Shown: in pieces, positions 1-8,311 of the stretch | Numbering within the stretch: the first letter of the stretch is position 1 | How the letters are laid out: each line of letters begins with the position of its first letter | From: Haloarcula litorea | GTDB lineage: Archaea > Halobacteriota > Halobacteria > Halobacteriales > Haloarculaceae | Reading direction: 5' to 3' | Length of the DNA: 64,000 nucleotides | NCBI RefSeq assembly: GCF_029338195.1 | Contig: NZ_CP119779.1 | Span: 2,356,001-2,420,000, forward strand | The notes under the pieces: generated by a model | Databases searched by the model: none | The model's input: the letters and a program-made list of their open reading frames with translations, nothing else | Told to the model about the DNA's origin: nothing | Position numbers and translations under genes: made by a program

Positions 1-575
1 GTCAGTCCCCACCCGATCTGTTTCTGTATCAGGAGGGTGTCGACGGGCGACCACTCGCGGGGCTCGTAGTCCAGCAACTGGAACTCCGCCGCCAGCGGGC
101 CGTCGCTCGTCGCCGCCCGCACCCCCTCGGCGAAGGCCGACAGGCTCGCGCCGGTCTCGGTGTCCGAGAGGGCCGTCCAGTTGGCCTCGGCGGCGGCCGT
201 GAAGTCCATCTGCCGGTGGAAGCGGTCGGACTCGACGCCCTGCTCGCCGACGGCGGCGGCCAGCTCGCCGCGCATCCGCCGGACGAACAGGTCCATCTGG
301 AAGCGGCGGTCGGTCGCCTGCGTGTGGCCCAGCGCGTAGGCGAGCGCCCGCTCGGAGTCGGCCGAGACCGTCGGCACGCGGTGGTCGTCGTACCGCACCG
401 TCGCCGGGCCGTACGGGCTCTCGACCGTCGCGGGAGCCGACGACGCGGCGGGCTCCCAGTAGTCGCCCGACAGCGCCGCGAAGCGGTCGAGGAAGCCGGC
501 TGCCGGCGAGAGCAGCGACCCCGCCACGCCACCGCCGAGGACGGCCGCGAGGACGGCTCTGCGACTGCGGTCCAT
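1..575 (-). CDS. Penicillin acylase family protein, N-terminal part (partial)
   Basis: About 191 residues are visible and the frame runs open through the left edge, so the C-terminal part lies outside. The protein starts with a Tat-like signal (SRRAVLAAVLGG) and a short hydrophobic stretch ending near an Ala-rich cleavage region. It then shows the opening of the S45 Ntn-hydrolase alpha chain: VESPYGPATVRYDDHRVP, followed by ALGHTQATDRRFQMDLFVRRMRG and REWSPVDTLL. Family members cleave amide bonds of acyl-amino compounds after autoprocessing at an internal Ser. That Ser and the beta chain are not visible. The substrate is unknown. Start ATG at 575 was chosen because the Tat signal begins there. 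Confidence 0.85.
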   Translation of the reverse strand, partial: MDRSRRAVLAAVLGGGVAGSLLSPAAGFLDRFAALSGDYWEPAASSAPATVESPYGPATVRYDDHRVPTVSADSERALAYALGHTQATDRRFQMDLFVRRMRGELAAAVGEQGVESDRFHRQMDFTAAAEANWTALSDTETGASLSAFAEGVRAATSDGPLAAEFQLLDYEPREWSPVDTLLIQKQIGWGL

Positions 576-663
576 AGCCAATCGGCGTGCCGAGCAACAC
601 TAAACGTTTGGTCGGTTGGCTCCTCCGAGTGGTACCGGAGCGCCGTCTTGCACATCCGGCGTA

Positions 664-671
664 CATTTATC
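664..671 (+). promoter_or_regulatory. TATA-like box of the short flavoprotein gene
   Basis: CATTTATC lies about 28 bases before ATG 696. That is the spacing expected for a leaderless haloarchaeal transcript and it supports this start over longer upstream frames. Confidence 0.5.
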
Positions 672-695
672 AGTCGCAACGGCCCACACACGGCT

Positions 696-1247
696 ATGAC
701 GGACGTACTCGTGGTCGGCGGCGGTCCCGCCGGCCTGAGCGCCGCACTGTTCACGAGCAAGAACGGGCTGGACACCGTGGTCTACGACACCGACGAGACG
801 TGGATGCACAAGGCCCACCTGTTCAACTACCTCGGGGTCGAGTCCGAGGACGGCACCGAGTTCGTCGAGGACGCCCGCGACCAGGTCGAGTCGTTCGGCG
901 CGACCCTCCGCGATGGCGAGGTCACCAGCGTCGAGGCCTCCGGCGACGGCTTCGTCGCGACGGTCGACGACGAGGAGGTCGAGGCGTCGTACCTGATCCT
1001 CGCGACGGGGGCCGACCGCGGGCTGGCCGAGGACCTCGGGGTCGAGTTCGACGGCGACGTGGTCGACGTGACCGTCTCGATGGAGACCAGCGTCGACGAC
1101 GCCTACGCCACCGGCGCGATGGTCCGCGACCAGGAGTGGCAGGCGATCATCTCCGCCGGCGACGGCGGCGCGGCCGCGCTGGACGTCCTCTCGAAGGAGG
1201 AGGGCGAACACTTCCACGACTTCGACACGCCGGCCGACGCGGAGTGA
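696..1247 (+). CDS. Short FAD-dependent oxidoreductase, thioredoxin-reductase-like
   Basis: This 183-residue protein opens with the FAD-binding Rossmann motif VVGGGPAGLSAALF (residues 5-18) and ends the FAD half with LILATGAD. It resembles the FAD part of thioredoxin reductases. It is far shorter than the usual 310 or so residues. I see neither the CxxC redox pair nor a separate NADPH-binding GxGxxA domain. Family knowledge suggests a flavin-dependent redox protein, but donor and acceptor are not evident. It stands alone behind its own TATA-like box. Confidence 0.75.
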   Translation: MTDVLVVGGGPAGLSAALFTSKNGLDTVVYDTDETWMHKAHLFNYLGVESEDGTEFVEDARDQVESFGATLRDGEVTSVEASGDGFVATVDDEEVEASYLILATGADRGLAEDLGVEFDGDVVDVTVSMETSVDDAYATGAMVRDQEWQAIISAGDGGAAALDVLSKEEGEHFHDFDTPADAE

Positions 1248-1301
1248 CGTGGGCTGTCGTAAGCCGTTTCCGGACGCCGGCACACGGTTCCGACAGTCCG
1301 T

Positions 1302-2246
1302 ATGAGCGACCCCGAGGTCGACCCGAGGGTCGCGCTCGTCGTGGCCGTCCTCGCGGTGAGCACGAGCGCCGTCCTCGTCCGCGCCAGCGACGCGCCCGCC
1401 AGCGTCGCGGCCGCCTACCGGGTCGCCCTGACCACCGTCGTCGTCGCGCCGCTGGCGCTGGGCCACGACCCCGACGCCTTCCGCCGGCTCGCCGGCCGTG
1501 ACCTGCTGGCGGCCGGCCTGACCGGCGTCGCGCTGGCGGTCCACTTCGCCGCGTGGTTCGAGAGCCTCGCCTGGACCAGCGTCGCCGCCTCGGTGACGCT
1601 CGTCCAGGCCCAGCCGCTGTTCGTCGCCGTCGGCGCGTGGGCGCTGCTGGACGAGCGGGTGACCCGCGGGACGACGGCGGGCATCCTCGTCGCCGTGGCC
1701 GGGATCGCCGCGATGTCGGTCGGCGAACTCGTCGGCGGGACCGCCGTCGGCCCGCGGCCGCTGTACGGCAACGCGCTCGCACTCGTCGGAGCGGTGATGG
1801 CCGCCGCCTACGTCCTCGCGGGGCGGTCGCTCCGCCAGCGGTTCCCGATCCTGCCGTACGTCACCGTCGTCTACGCGGTCGCGGCCGGCTGCCTGTTCGC
1901 CTTCGTCGTCGCCGAGGGTCACCCGGTCGTCGACTACGCGCCCCGCGAGTGGCTCCTGTTCTCGCTGATGGCGCTGGGTCCGGGCGTGTTCGGCCACACG
2001 GTCCTCAACTGGTCGCTGGGCCACGTCGAGTCCAGTCTCGTCAGCGTCTCCCTGCTTGGCGAACCGGTCGGGAGCGCGGTGCTGGCGCTGCTGTTGCTGA
2101 GCGAGGTGCCGGGCCGGTGGACTCTGATCGGCGGCGTCGTGGTGCTGGCCGGGATCGCCGTGACCGCGCGGTCGCGGGCGGCGGAGCCGACCGAGCCGAA
2201 CCCCGACCGTCGGCCTCAGTCGTCGGGTTCGGACAGTTCGAGGTAG
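1302..2246 (+). CDS. EamA/DMT family transporter
   Basis: This 314-residue integral membrane protein has about ten hydrophobic segments arranged as two EamA-like repeats (roughly 10-145 and 155-285). Typical features are the early VSTSAVLVRASDAP segment, ASVTLVQAQPLFVA near the end of repeat one, and SLLGEPVGSAVLALLLLSE in repeat two. Such proteins export or import small metabolites across the cytoplasmic membrane, and the substrate cannot be read from sequence. Its 3' end overlaps the convergent lipoprotein gene by about 31 bases. Confidence 0.85.
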   Translation: MSDPEVDPRVALVVAVLAVSTSAVLVRASDAPASVAAAYRVALTTVVVAPLALGHDPDAFRRLAGRDLLAAGLTGVALAVHFAAWFESLAWTSVAASVTLVQAQPLFVAVGAWALLDERVTRGTTAGILVAVAGIAAMSVGELVGGTAVGPRPLYGNALALVGAVMAAAYVLAGRSLRQRFPILPYVTVVYAVAAGCLFAFVVAEGHPVVDYAPREWLLFSLMALGPGVFGHTVLNWSLGHVESSLVSVSLLGEPVGSAVLALLLLSEVPGRWTLIGGVVVLAGIAVTARSRAAEPTEPNPDRRPQSSGSDSSR

Positions 2247-3202
2247 TAGTCGAAGTAGCGGTCACCGTACAGCAGGAGCCGGCGGAACTGCCGATCGACG
2301 CCGGCGTCCTTTGAGACGTTCCCGTCGACGTAGGCCCGGTGGCCCAGCTTCCGCAGGAGCGACCGCAGCGGCGGCGAGAACGGGTGTGTCTGGACGACGG
2401 TCTCGGCGCGAGCCCGGCGGAACAGGTCCAGTTCCGCCGCCGAGAGCGCGTCCGGGGCGAGGCGGGCGTCCAGGAGTTCGGCCCGCAGGATCTCCTCCAA
2501 CTGTGCGGGAGAGTCTGTGACCGGCGTCACTGTCGCCCGGTAGACTGCCTCGTGGAACTCCTCGGTCGTGGTCTCGACCCGATAGATCCGGTCGCGGTAC
2601 TCGACGTGGGCGTCGGACGCGCCGACGAGGGTACTCCGCTCGGCCGCCGACTCCCGACGGTAGACGAAGCCGCCGCGCTGGACCAGGCCCCACGGCACGC
2701 CGCCGACGTCGCCCCGGGCGCGAGCCGCCTTGTGCGCGATTTCGACCGCGATCCTGTCGACCTGAGGGAGCGACTCGTGGGCCGTGTGCTCCGGGACGTC
2801 GTCGAGTTCTTCGGGGCTGCCGACCTCGTAGAGCCGCAACACCGGGTGCGAGACCGTGACCTCGTCGACGACCACGCTGCCCAGACGGTAGTAGGTTCCC
2901 TCGTGACGGGCGTAGGCGGGGTCGTCCTCGCCGACCATCGGGAACGGCCGGCGGTACTGCGAGCGGTAGGTGCCGCCCTCGACGGTCGTCCGGAAGGCGT
3001 CCTCGACACCCGGGACGGAGCTGTCGGCGAGGTCGTGGACGCGGTCCCCCCGGAGCGAGCCGTCGCGCTCGTGGACGTCGAGCGTCAGTCGAGCCGTTCG
3101 GTCGTCCGCGGGTGAGAGGGCACTGCAGCCGGCCGCCGAGACGGCACCGAACGACCCGAGCGCCGCGAGTAACCGCCGTCGGGGGAGTGTATCGGAGGGC
3201 AC
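2216..3202 (-). CDS. Tat lipoprotein of unknown function
   Basis: The protein has 328 residues when started at GTG 3202. An upstream TTG at 3229 would add nine residues but is a rare start in haloarchaea. The N-terminus has an RRR twin-arginine signal (LPRRRLLAALGSFGAVSAAGC) ending in a lipobox, so it is probably exported folded and lipid-anchored at the Cys. The rest is soluble, acidic and rich in charged residues and beta-prone stretches, with no recognised enzyme motif. The gene converges on the EamA transporter with a short 3' overlap. I do not recognise a function. Confidence 0.75.
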   Translation of the reverse strand: MPSDTLPRRRLLAALGSFGAVSAAGCSALSPADDRTARLTLDVHERDGSLRGDRVHDLADSSVPGVEDAFRTTVEGGTYRSQYRRPFPMVGEDDPAYARHEGTYYRLGSVVVDEVTVSHPVLRLYEVGSPEELDDVPEHTAHESLPQVDRIAVEIAHKAARARGDVGGVPWGLVQRGGFVYRRESAAERSTLVGASDAHVEYRDRIYRVETTTEEFHEAVYRATVTPVTDSPAQLEEILRAELLDARLAPDALSAAELDLFRRARAETVVQTHPFSPPLRSLLRKLGHRAYVDGNVSKDAGVDRQFRRLLLYGDRYFDYYLELSEPDD

Positions 3203-3253
3203 GTCCGGAGTCCCGGACCGGTCGGTCAAAGCCTTTCTGTCCCGGGTCCCGCC

Positions 3254-4051
3254 TCAGCCGGCCCGCTGCTCGACGGCTCCGCGGATCGAGGCGGCGTCGA
3301 AGTCGTGGTCCGGGCGGATGTTGACGAAGTCGAGGAACTCCTCGGCGGCCAGCAGTTCCCCGGCCGTGTAGTGCTCGCTCGCGGCCCGGACGGCGACCTT
3401 CGCGCCGACGAGCGGTTCGAGCGCCCCGAGCGCACAGGCGAGGTCGTAGGCGCGCGCGTCGGCGATTGCTTCCTCGCGGACGCTGGTCGCGTCGATGAAG
3501 TACACCTCCCCGTCGGCGACGAGGACGTTCTCGCTGCGGAAGTCGCCGTGTGCCAGGCCGTCCTCGTGCATCCTGTGGAGGTAGTCGAAGACCGTCGGCG
3601 CGTGGGACTCGACCCGCTCCCGCGGGAGCGCGTCCAGCGGTTCGAACTCCCGCAGGTACTCGAAGACGAGGACTCCCATCCCCTCGTACTCGAAGGCCTC
3701 GACGGGTTCGGGGGCGTTGACGCCGAGTTCCCGCATCCGCTCCGTGGCCTCGAGTTCGTGTTCGGCCATCTGCGCCGGCGTCCCGAAGTGCTCGAAGAAG
3801 CCCTCCGTCCCCGAGGAGAACGCTCCGAGGTTCCGGCCGGTCGTCAGCAGCGCGTGGACGAGCGAGTTCTGTCGCGTGATGACCTTCACGAACCAGCGGT
3901 CCTCGACGACGAAGGGGGTCGAGAGCCAGTTGTCCGCGTCCAGGAAGACCACGCGTGCCGACGACTCGCCGTAGCGGTCGAGCACGGCCCGGGCGACCCC
4001 CTCCAGTTGGTCCCACGGGACCGTCCCTCGGAGGAGGCGGCGAAACGCCAT
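3254..4051 (-). CDS. Protein-kinase-like phosphotransferase (RIO/APH-type)
   Basis: This 265-residue soluble protein has a kinase-like fold signature. A possible ATP-binding Lys sits in WFVKVITRQ, the hinge is MGVLVFEYL, the catalytic loop is LAHGDFRSENVL with Asp and Asn in place, and the metal-binding position follows as VYFIDAT. HGDxxxxN fits RIO, Kdo and aminoglycoside-type kinases better than classical Ser/Thr kinases (HRDLKxxN). The substrate is unknown. It is divergent from the acyl-CoA dehydrogenase gene, sharing a 57-base spacer. ATG 4051 is used because upstream sequence in this frame runs into the spacer. Confidence 0.7.
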   Translation of the reverse strand: MAFRRLLRGTVPWDQLEGVARAVLDRYGESSARVVFLDADNWLSTPFVVEDRWFVKVITRQNSLVHALLTTGRNLGAFSSGTEGFFEHFGTPAQMAEHELEATERMRELGVNAPEPVEAFEYEGMGVLVFEYLREFEPLDALPRERVESHAPTVFDYLHRMHEDGLAHGDFRSENVLVADGEVYFIDATSVREEAIADARAYDLACALGALEPLVGAKVAVRAASEHYTAGELLAAEEFLDFVNIRPDHDFDAASIRGAVEQRAG

Positions 4052-4108
4052 CCCCTGAACCGAGGGGTGGCGGCGGCATATGGCTTGTGTCGTCCCATAT
4101 GGTATTTG

Positions 4109-5272
4109 ATGGCAGACGACGTAGCGGGCGGTATGGAGTTCGACCTGCCGGACGAACACCGGATGATGCGGGAGTCCGTACGGGAGTTCTGCGAGAACGA
4201 GATCGCACCCATCGCCCAGGAGATCGAGGACGAACACCGGTTCCCCGCCGAGGTGTTCGACGAGCTCGCGCGGCTGGACGTGCTGGGGGTCCCCATCGAC
4301 GAGGAGTACGGCGGGCTGGGCGGCGACCAGCTGATGTACGCGCTGGTCTGTGAGGAACTCGGCCGCGTCTCCGGCTCGATCGGTCTCTCCTACGCCGCCC
4401 ACGTCTCGCTGGGCTCGAAACCCATCGAACTGTTCGGGACCGAGGCCCAGAAGGAGCGGTGGCTGGAGCCGCTGGCCCGCGGCGAGGCGCTGGGGTCGTG
4501 GGCGCTGACCGAACCCGGGAGCGGCAGCGACGCCAGCGGGATGTCCACCACCGCCGAGAAAGACGGCGACGAGTACGTCCTCAACGGGACCAAGCAGTTC
4601 ATCACGAACGCCACCGTGGCCGGCAGCGTCCTCGTGAAGGCGGTCACCGAACCCGGTGCGGGCACGGACGGTATCTCGACGTTCGTCGTCGCGCCCGAGG
4701 ACGACGGCTGGGAGGTGACGACCGTCTGGGACAAGATGGGGCTGAACGCCTCCCCGACCTGCGAGCTGCAGTTCGACGACTGCCGGGTCCCCGAGGACCG
4801 CCTGCTCGGCGAGGAGGGCGAGGGCTGGGAACAGACGCTGAAGACGCTCGACGGCGGGCGCATCTCCATCGCCGCCCTCTCGGTCGGGCTGGCCCAGGGG
4901 GCCTACGAGGCAGCGAAGTCCTACGCCACCGAGCGCGAGCAGTTCGGTCAGCCCATCTCGGAGTTCGACGCCGTCCGGGACAAGGTCGTCGAGATGGACC
5001 GCAAGATCGAGCGGGCGCGGCTGCTGACTCACAAGGCCGCGACGATGTACGACGCCGGCGAGGACGTCGCCCGGATGTCCTCGCTCGCCAAACTCGACGC
5101 GTCCGAGATCTGTCGGGAGGTCGCAGAGGACGCCGTGCAGGTGCTGGGCGGCTACGGCTACACCACCGATTTCGCCCCGCAGCGGTTCTACCGCGACGCC
5201 AAGCTGATGGAGATCGGCGAGGGGACGAGCGAGATACAGCGGTTGGTGCTTGGCCGCGAACTGGGCCTGTAG
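4109..5272 (+). CDS. Acyl-CoA dehydrogenase
   Basis: This 387-residue cytosolic flavoprotein catalyses alpha,beta-desaturation of acyl-CoA, passing electrons to ETF. Typical motifs are LTEPGSGSDASG (FAD and substrate binding), KQFITNA, GGYGYTTDFAPQRFYRDAKLMEIGEGTSEIQ near the C-terminus with the likely catalytic Glu in the GEGTSE segment, and ARLLTHKAA. The length matches short- and medium-chain enzymes. A second in-frame ATG at 4133 (MEFDLPDEH) would also give a normal N-terminus. Chain-length specificity (butyryl, isovaleryl or other) is not decided here. Confidence 0.95.
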   Translation: MADDVAGGMEFDLPDEHRMMRESVREFCENEIAPIAQEIEDEHRFPAEVFDELARLDVLGVPIDEEYGGLGGDQLMYALVCEELGRVSGSIGLSYAAHVSLGSKPIELFGTEAQKERWLEPLARGEALGSWALTEPGSGSDASGMSTTAEKDGDEYVLNGTKQFITNATVAGSVLVKAVTEPGAGTDGISTFVVAPEDDGWEVTTVWDKMGLNASPTCELQFDDCRVPEDRLLGEEGEGWEQTLKTLDGGRISIAALSVGLAQGAYEAAKSYATEREQFGQPISEFDAVRDKVVEMDRKIERARLLTHKAATMYDAGEDVARMSSLAKLDASEICREVAEDAVQVLGGYGYTTDFAPQRFYRDAKLMEIGEGTSEIQRLVLGRELGL

Positions 5273-5346
5273 TCGTCGTCGGTAACACAGACTTACTGTC
5301 CGGGTTGTTGCGTTCGGATGCGAGTAGGTTCTCACAAGAGGAAAGG

Positions 5347-5354
5347 CTATAATC
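5347..5354 (+). promoter_or_regulatory. TATA-like box before the small membrane protein gene
   Basis: CTATAATC lies about 26 bases upstream of ATG 5376. This is standard leaderless spacing and the best evidence that the 82-residue frame is expressed. Confidence 0.5.
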
Positions 5355-5375
5355 GACGCTGCGCGGGACGGTCGT

Positions 5376-5624
5376 ATGGCTCCGGACTGGCTCCCACGCG
5401 CGGACACGCTTGACCAACTCGCAGGGTTCACCGGCGTCGGCTGGACGACGTCGCTGCTCGGCTTCCTCACCACCCTCGTCGGCTACGGCAACAGCATCGT
5501 CTCCCGATTTATCGCCGATTCACAGTCGCTGCTGTACCTCGGTCTCGTCTTCTTCCTGGCGACGCTGGGGCTGGACAGGCTCGCGAACTCGCTTGCCGAG
5601 GAGGCGGGCGAACCGCGTCGGTAA
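5376..5624 (+). CDS. Small membrane protein, unknown
   Basis: This 82-residue protein has a semi-hydrophobic region around residues 20-45 and a clear hydrophobic segment near 48-66 (SLLYLGLVFFLATLGLDRL), followed by a short charged tail. I recognise no family. It has its own TATA-like box and converges on the universal stress protein gene with only seven bases between stops. Codon use looks like that of its neighbours. Confidence 0.65.
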   Translation: MAPDWLPRADTLDQLAGFTGVGWTTSLLGFLTTLVGYGNSIVSRFIADSQSLLYLGLVFFLATLGLDRLANSLAEEAGEPRR

Positions 5625-5631
5625 CCGGGAG

Positions 5632-6042
5632 TTACTCGCCGCTGTCGGGGACGATCGTCACCGGCACCGTCGCCTCGTCCGCGACGACGAACGCGGCGTC
5701 GCCCGAGGAGAGTCGGCCGGTCAGGCCCTTCGGCTCGTGGCCCATCACGATGTGCGAGACGTCGACGTCCGACGCGAGCTCCAGGAGCTCCTCGCCGATC
5801 CGCGGCCCCGAGCGCGACCCCGACCGGCCGACGTGTTCCAGCGACACCGTCGCGACGACCGACTCGCCCGCCAGCCGCTCCCGGAGGTCGTCCCGAACCC
5901 GTCGGGACTGTGCGTCGGCCACCTCGTCGTCCAGCAGGTGGACGACGGCCAGTTCCTCGCCGAACGCCTCTCCGAGTTCGACCGCGGTGTCGACGACGGC
6001 GGCCGAGACGGCGTCGTTGGCGACTGCCACGAGGATGGTCAT
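5632..6042 (-). CDS. Universal stress protein family protein
   Basis: This 136-residue protein has a UspA-like Rossmann fold: it opens MTILVAVAND and closes with VSHIVMGHEPKGLTG followed by DEATVPVTIVPD. The usual ATP-binding GxxGxxxxxxxxxG(S/T) motif is altered (GHEPKGLTGRLSSGDAA), so nucleotide binding is uncertain. USPs act as cytosolic stress or signalling proteins, and no specific partner is evident. The start at 6042 fits the family N-terminus. Confidence 0.75.
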   Translation of the reverse strand: MTILVAVANDAVSAAVVDTAVELGEAFGEELAVVHLLDDEVADAQSRRVRDDLRERLAGESVVATVSLEHVGRSGSRSGPRIGEELLELASDVDVSHIVMGHEPKGLTGRLSSGDAAFVVADEATVPVTIVPDSGE

Positions 6043-6101
6043 GGTCTCACCAAGGGCCGAACCGAAATATCTGTTTTCGCCGATCCGGCAGTAAGACACC
6101 C

Positions 6102-7562
6102 CTAATCCGTGGATTTGAGGTTGTGGACCGGGTCCAGCCAGTCCACCACCTCGGCGGTGGGGGCCAGCGCGTCGACGATGCGCTCGGCGTCCTTGTAGGC
6201 CATCGGTGCCTCGTCCCGGACAGCCTCGACGACCGACTCGGAGTAGACGCCGGCCATCGCGTCGGCGAACTCGTCCATATCGACCGTGTCGTGGGCCGCC
6301 CGCCGGCTCATCACCCGGCCCGCCCCGTGGGGTGCGGTCCGGTGGTACTCCTCGTTCCCCTTCCCGCGTGCGATCACGGAGCCCTCGGCCATGTTGAACG
6401 GTACGACCAGTCGCTGGCCCTCGCGGGCCGGCGTCGCGCCCTTCCGGATCGTGAGGTCCCGGAAGTCGATGTAGTTGTGGACGCTCTGGAAGCGGTCGAC
6501 GGGCTCGACGCCCAGCGCATCGCAGACGGCGTCGCTCATCAGCGTCCGGTTCCACCGGGCGTACTGCTGGGCGAACAGCATGTCGACGTAGTAGCCGTGG
6601 GCCTCGCGCCCCTCGAGCCAGTCGAGTTCGTCGTCGCGGTCGCCGTCGTCGTCGTGGACCGCCCGCTGGAGCCGGCCGAGAGCGTCGAACGCCTCTTCGA
6701 TCTCACCGCCGTCGAGTTCGCGGCGGAGCCGCTCCTTCTCGATGTGGGACTCGCCCTTGCCGCCGGTGACCCACTCGTAGAGGTCCCGGGACTCGACGGT
6801 CTCGGGGTCGAACTTCAGGTAGTCGGCGTACGCCTCGGGGATCTCCTCGCGGAGCCGCCCGATCGTCCGGCGGTCGGTGGCCGTCGACTGCCAGTACTCG
6901 GCGACGGACTTGCCCAGGTACCGGGAGCCGCTGTGGACGACGAGCCAGTAGTCGCCGCTCTCGCGGGCGCGGGCGAACTCGACGAAGTGGTTGCCGCCCC
7001 CGAGCGTGCCGGCGCTGCGGATGACGTAGCCCATCCCCTGGCGCTGGGCGGCCAGCACGCGGTCACACAGCCCCTCGAAGTAGTCGCCGTCGTAGCCGTC
7101 GAAGTCGAACTCGACGGGATCGATGCGCTCGCCGAACCGCTCGGCGAAGGCGTCGTCGAACGACTCGAAGACCCGGTTCGCGCGGTCGAACGGGAACTCC
7201 TCGACCAGATGGGGGGCGTCGTCGTAGTCGTGGACGGACCGGCCCATCGGGACGGCCTCGCGGACGCGGCGCTCGCGCTCGGGGCCGTCCAGGGGCAGGT
7301 CGTCCCCGAGGTTCGTCGCCGCCATCCCACACCCCACGTCGACGCCGACGATGTTTGGGACGATCCGGTCGGCCAGCGGCATCGTGAAGCCGATGGGCGC
7401 GCCGGCCCCCCAGTGTGCGTCGGGCATCACCCGGACGGGTTCGGTGAACGCCGGGTGGTCGACGAGCCGCTGGATCTGGTCGAGACAGCCCTGTTCGACG
7501 AGCGACTCGTCGTCGACCATCACGCGCGCCGTGGTGTGTTCGCCGGCCAGTTCGATCGGCAT
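6102..7562 (-). CDS. rtcB: RtcB family RNA-splicing ligase
   Basis: This 486-residue enzyme joins RNA ends carrying 2',3'-cyclic phosphate or 3'-phosphate with 5'-OH, as in archaeal tRNA splicing, using GTP and Mn2+. Signature motifs are present: VMPDAHWGAGAPIGF, GVDVGCGM (the metal-binding Asp and Cys), GTLGGGNHFVE, and the HGAGR segment holding the His that becomes guanylylated. The length equals the archaeal family. The start at 7562 (MPIELAG) is preferred because a TATA-like box lies about 60 bases upstream, inside longer candidate extensions. It is a single gene with its promoter in the shared region before doxX. Confidence 0.95.
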   Translation of the reverse strand: MPIELAGEHTTARVMVDDESLVEQGCLDQIQRLVDHPAFTEPVRVMPDAHWGAGAPIGFTMPLADRIVPNIVGVDVGCGMAATNLGDDLPLDGPERERRVREAVPMGRSVHDYDDAPHLVEEFPFDRANRVFESFDDAFAERFGERIDPVEFDFDGYDGDYFEGLCDRVLAAQRQGMGYVIRSAGTLGGGNHFVEFARARESGDYWLVVHSGSRYLGKSVAEYWQSTATDRRTIGRLREEIPEAYADYLKFDPETVESRDLYEWVTGGKGESHIEKERLRRELDGGEIEEAFDALGRLQRAVHDDDGDRDDELDWLEGREAHGYYVDMLFAQQYARWNRTLMSDAVCDALGVEPVDRFQSVHNYIDFRDLTIRKGATPAREGQRLVVPFNMAEGSVIARGKGNEEYHRTAPHGAGRVMSRRAAHDTVDMDEFADAMAGVYSESVVEAVRDEAPMAYKDAERIVDALAPTAEVVDWLDPVHNLKSTD

Positions 7563-7621
7563 ACCCGCCGGTAGTCGGGAGCGGGGTTTGAACCTCACGG
7601 TGGGCCGGGGCGGGAGAACGT

Positions 7622-7631
7622 ACATATAAAA
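7622..7631 (-). promoter_or_regulatory. TATA-like box of rtcB
   Basis: On the minus strand this reads TTTTATATGT. It is about 60-69 bases before the rtcB start, implying a leader of about 35 bases. Confidence 0.45.
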
Positions 7632-7724
7632 TAACTGGCGAACGCCCTGTCCGGCGGCGAATGGGGAGAAGTGCACGTAGCGCCCTTCAAGAGCATATTT
7701 TCAGCCGATGGGAACGCGCTCCGG

Positions 7725-7732
7725 TTTATATG
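7725..7732 (+). promoter_or_regulatory. TATA-like box of the doxX gene
   Basis: TTTATATG lies about 40-46 bases before ATG 7771. It is followed by a Shine-Dalgarno-like GAGGTGA at 7759-7765, so this transcript probably has a short leader with a real ribosome binding site. Confidence 0.5.
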
Positions 7733-7770
7733 TGCTCTCTCCCCGCACATCCAGATGTGAGGTGACGAGG

Positions 7771-8295
7771 ATGTCCTACCAAGCCACCAACCCGCTGGCC
7801 GACGACTTCGAGTTCGAGCTCGGCGGGACGACGACGGCGTACTGGATCGGCCTCCTGCGTGTGATCACCGGCTGGTGGTTCTTCCACGCCGGCGTCACGA
7901 AGATCATCGAGAGCGGGCTGAACTTCGGGTACGGGCCGGCCTACATGCAGCAGATGACCGGCACCGCGCTGGGGCCGATCCCGGTCTGGATGGGCAACAA
8001 CCTCGCGTGGCTCATCAAGCCCGGCGTCCCGCTGTTCGAGACGCTCATCGGCCTGGCGCTGATGGTCGGCGTGCTGACTCGGCTGGCCGCCGTGGGCGGG
8101 ACGGTCTTTATGACCCTGTTCTGGGTCGGGAACGCCGGCTTCGGCCACGGCCTCGTCAACAGCGACCTGATGGGGCTGCTGCTGTTCGTGACGGTGCTGG
8201 TGCTGGGCGCAGGGCGGTACTACGGACTGGACGCGATCATCGAGAAGACGGAGTTCGTCCGGCAGCGGCCGCGGCTCCGCTACCTGCTCGGCTAA
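7771..8295 (+). CDS. DoxX/DoxD family membrane protein
   Basis: This 174-residue protein has four hydrophobic segments (about 25-45, 75-105, 108-128, 133-150). The first carries the DoxX-like YWIGLLRVITGWWFFHAGVTKI. The family includes the small subunit of archaeal thiosulfate:quinone oxidoreductase (DoxD) and general quinone-linked membrane proteins. The actual electron donor here is not established. ATG 7771 is preferred over an in-frame ATG at 7708 because the TATA-like box and the GAGGTGA site lie between them. It is followed after 16 bases by a small membrane protein, probably co-transcribed. Confidence 0.85.
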   Translation: MSYQATNPLADDFEFELGGTTTAYWIGLLRVITGWWFFHAGVTKIIESGLNFGYGPAYMQQMTGTALGPIPVWMGNNLAWLIKPGVPLFETLIGLALMVGVLTRLAAVGGTVFMTLFWVGNAGFGHGLVNSDLMGLLLFVTVLVLGAGRYYGLDAIIEKTEFVRQRPRLRYLLG

Positions 8296-8311
8296 CAGAG
8301 GTGACCAAGAT

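Noticed and set aside
600-2024. Long open frame on the minus strand across the flavoprotein and EamA genes
   Set aside because: It is Arg/Asp/Gly-rich without motifs and is the antisense of two well supported genes. Such frames are expected at this G+C.
3203-3229. TTG start for the Tat lipoprotein
   Set aside because: GTG 3202 gives a normal Tat signal length, and TTG starts are uncommon in haloarchaea.
5632-6042. Protein read as a kinase or ATPase because of its GHEPKG sequence
   Set aside because: Its fold order and ends fit the universal stress protein family, and the loop is a degenerate form of that family's nucleotide motif.
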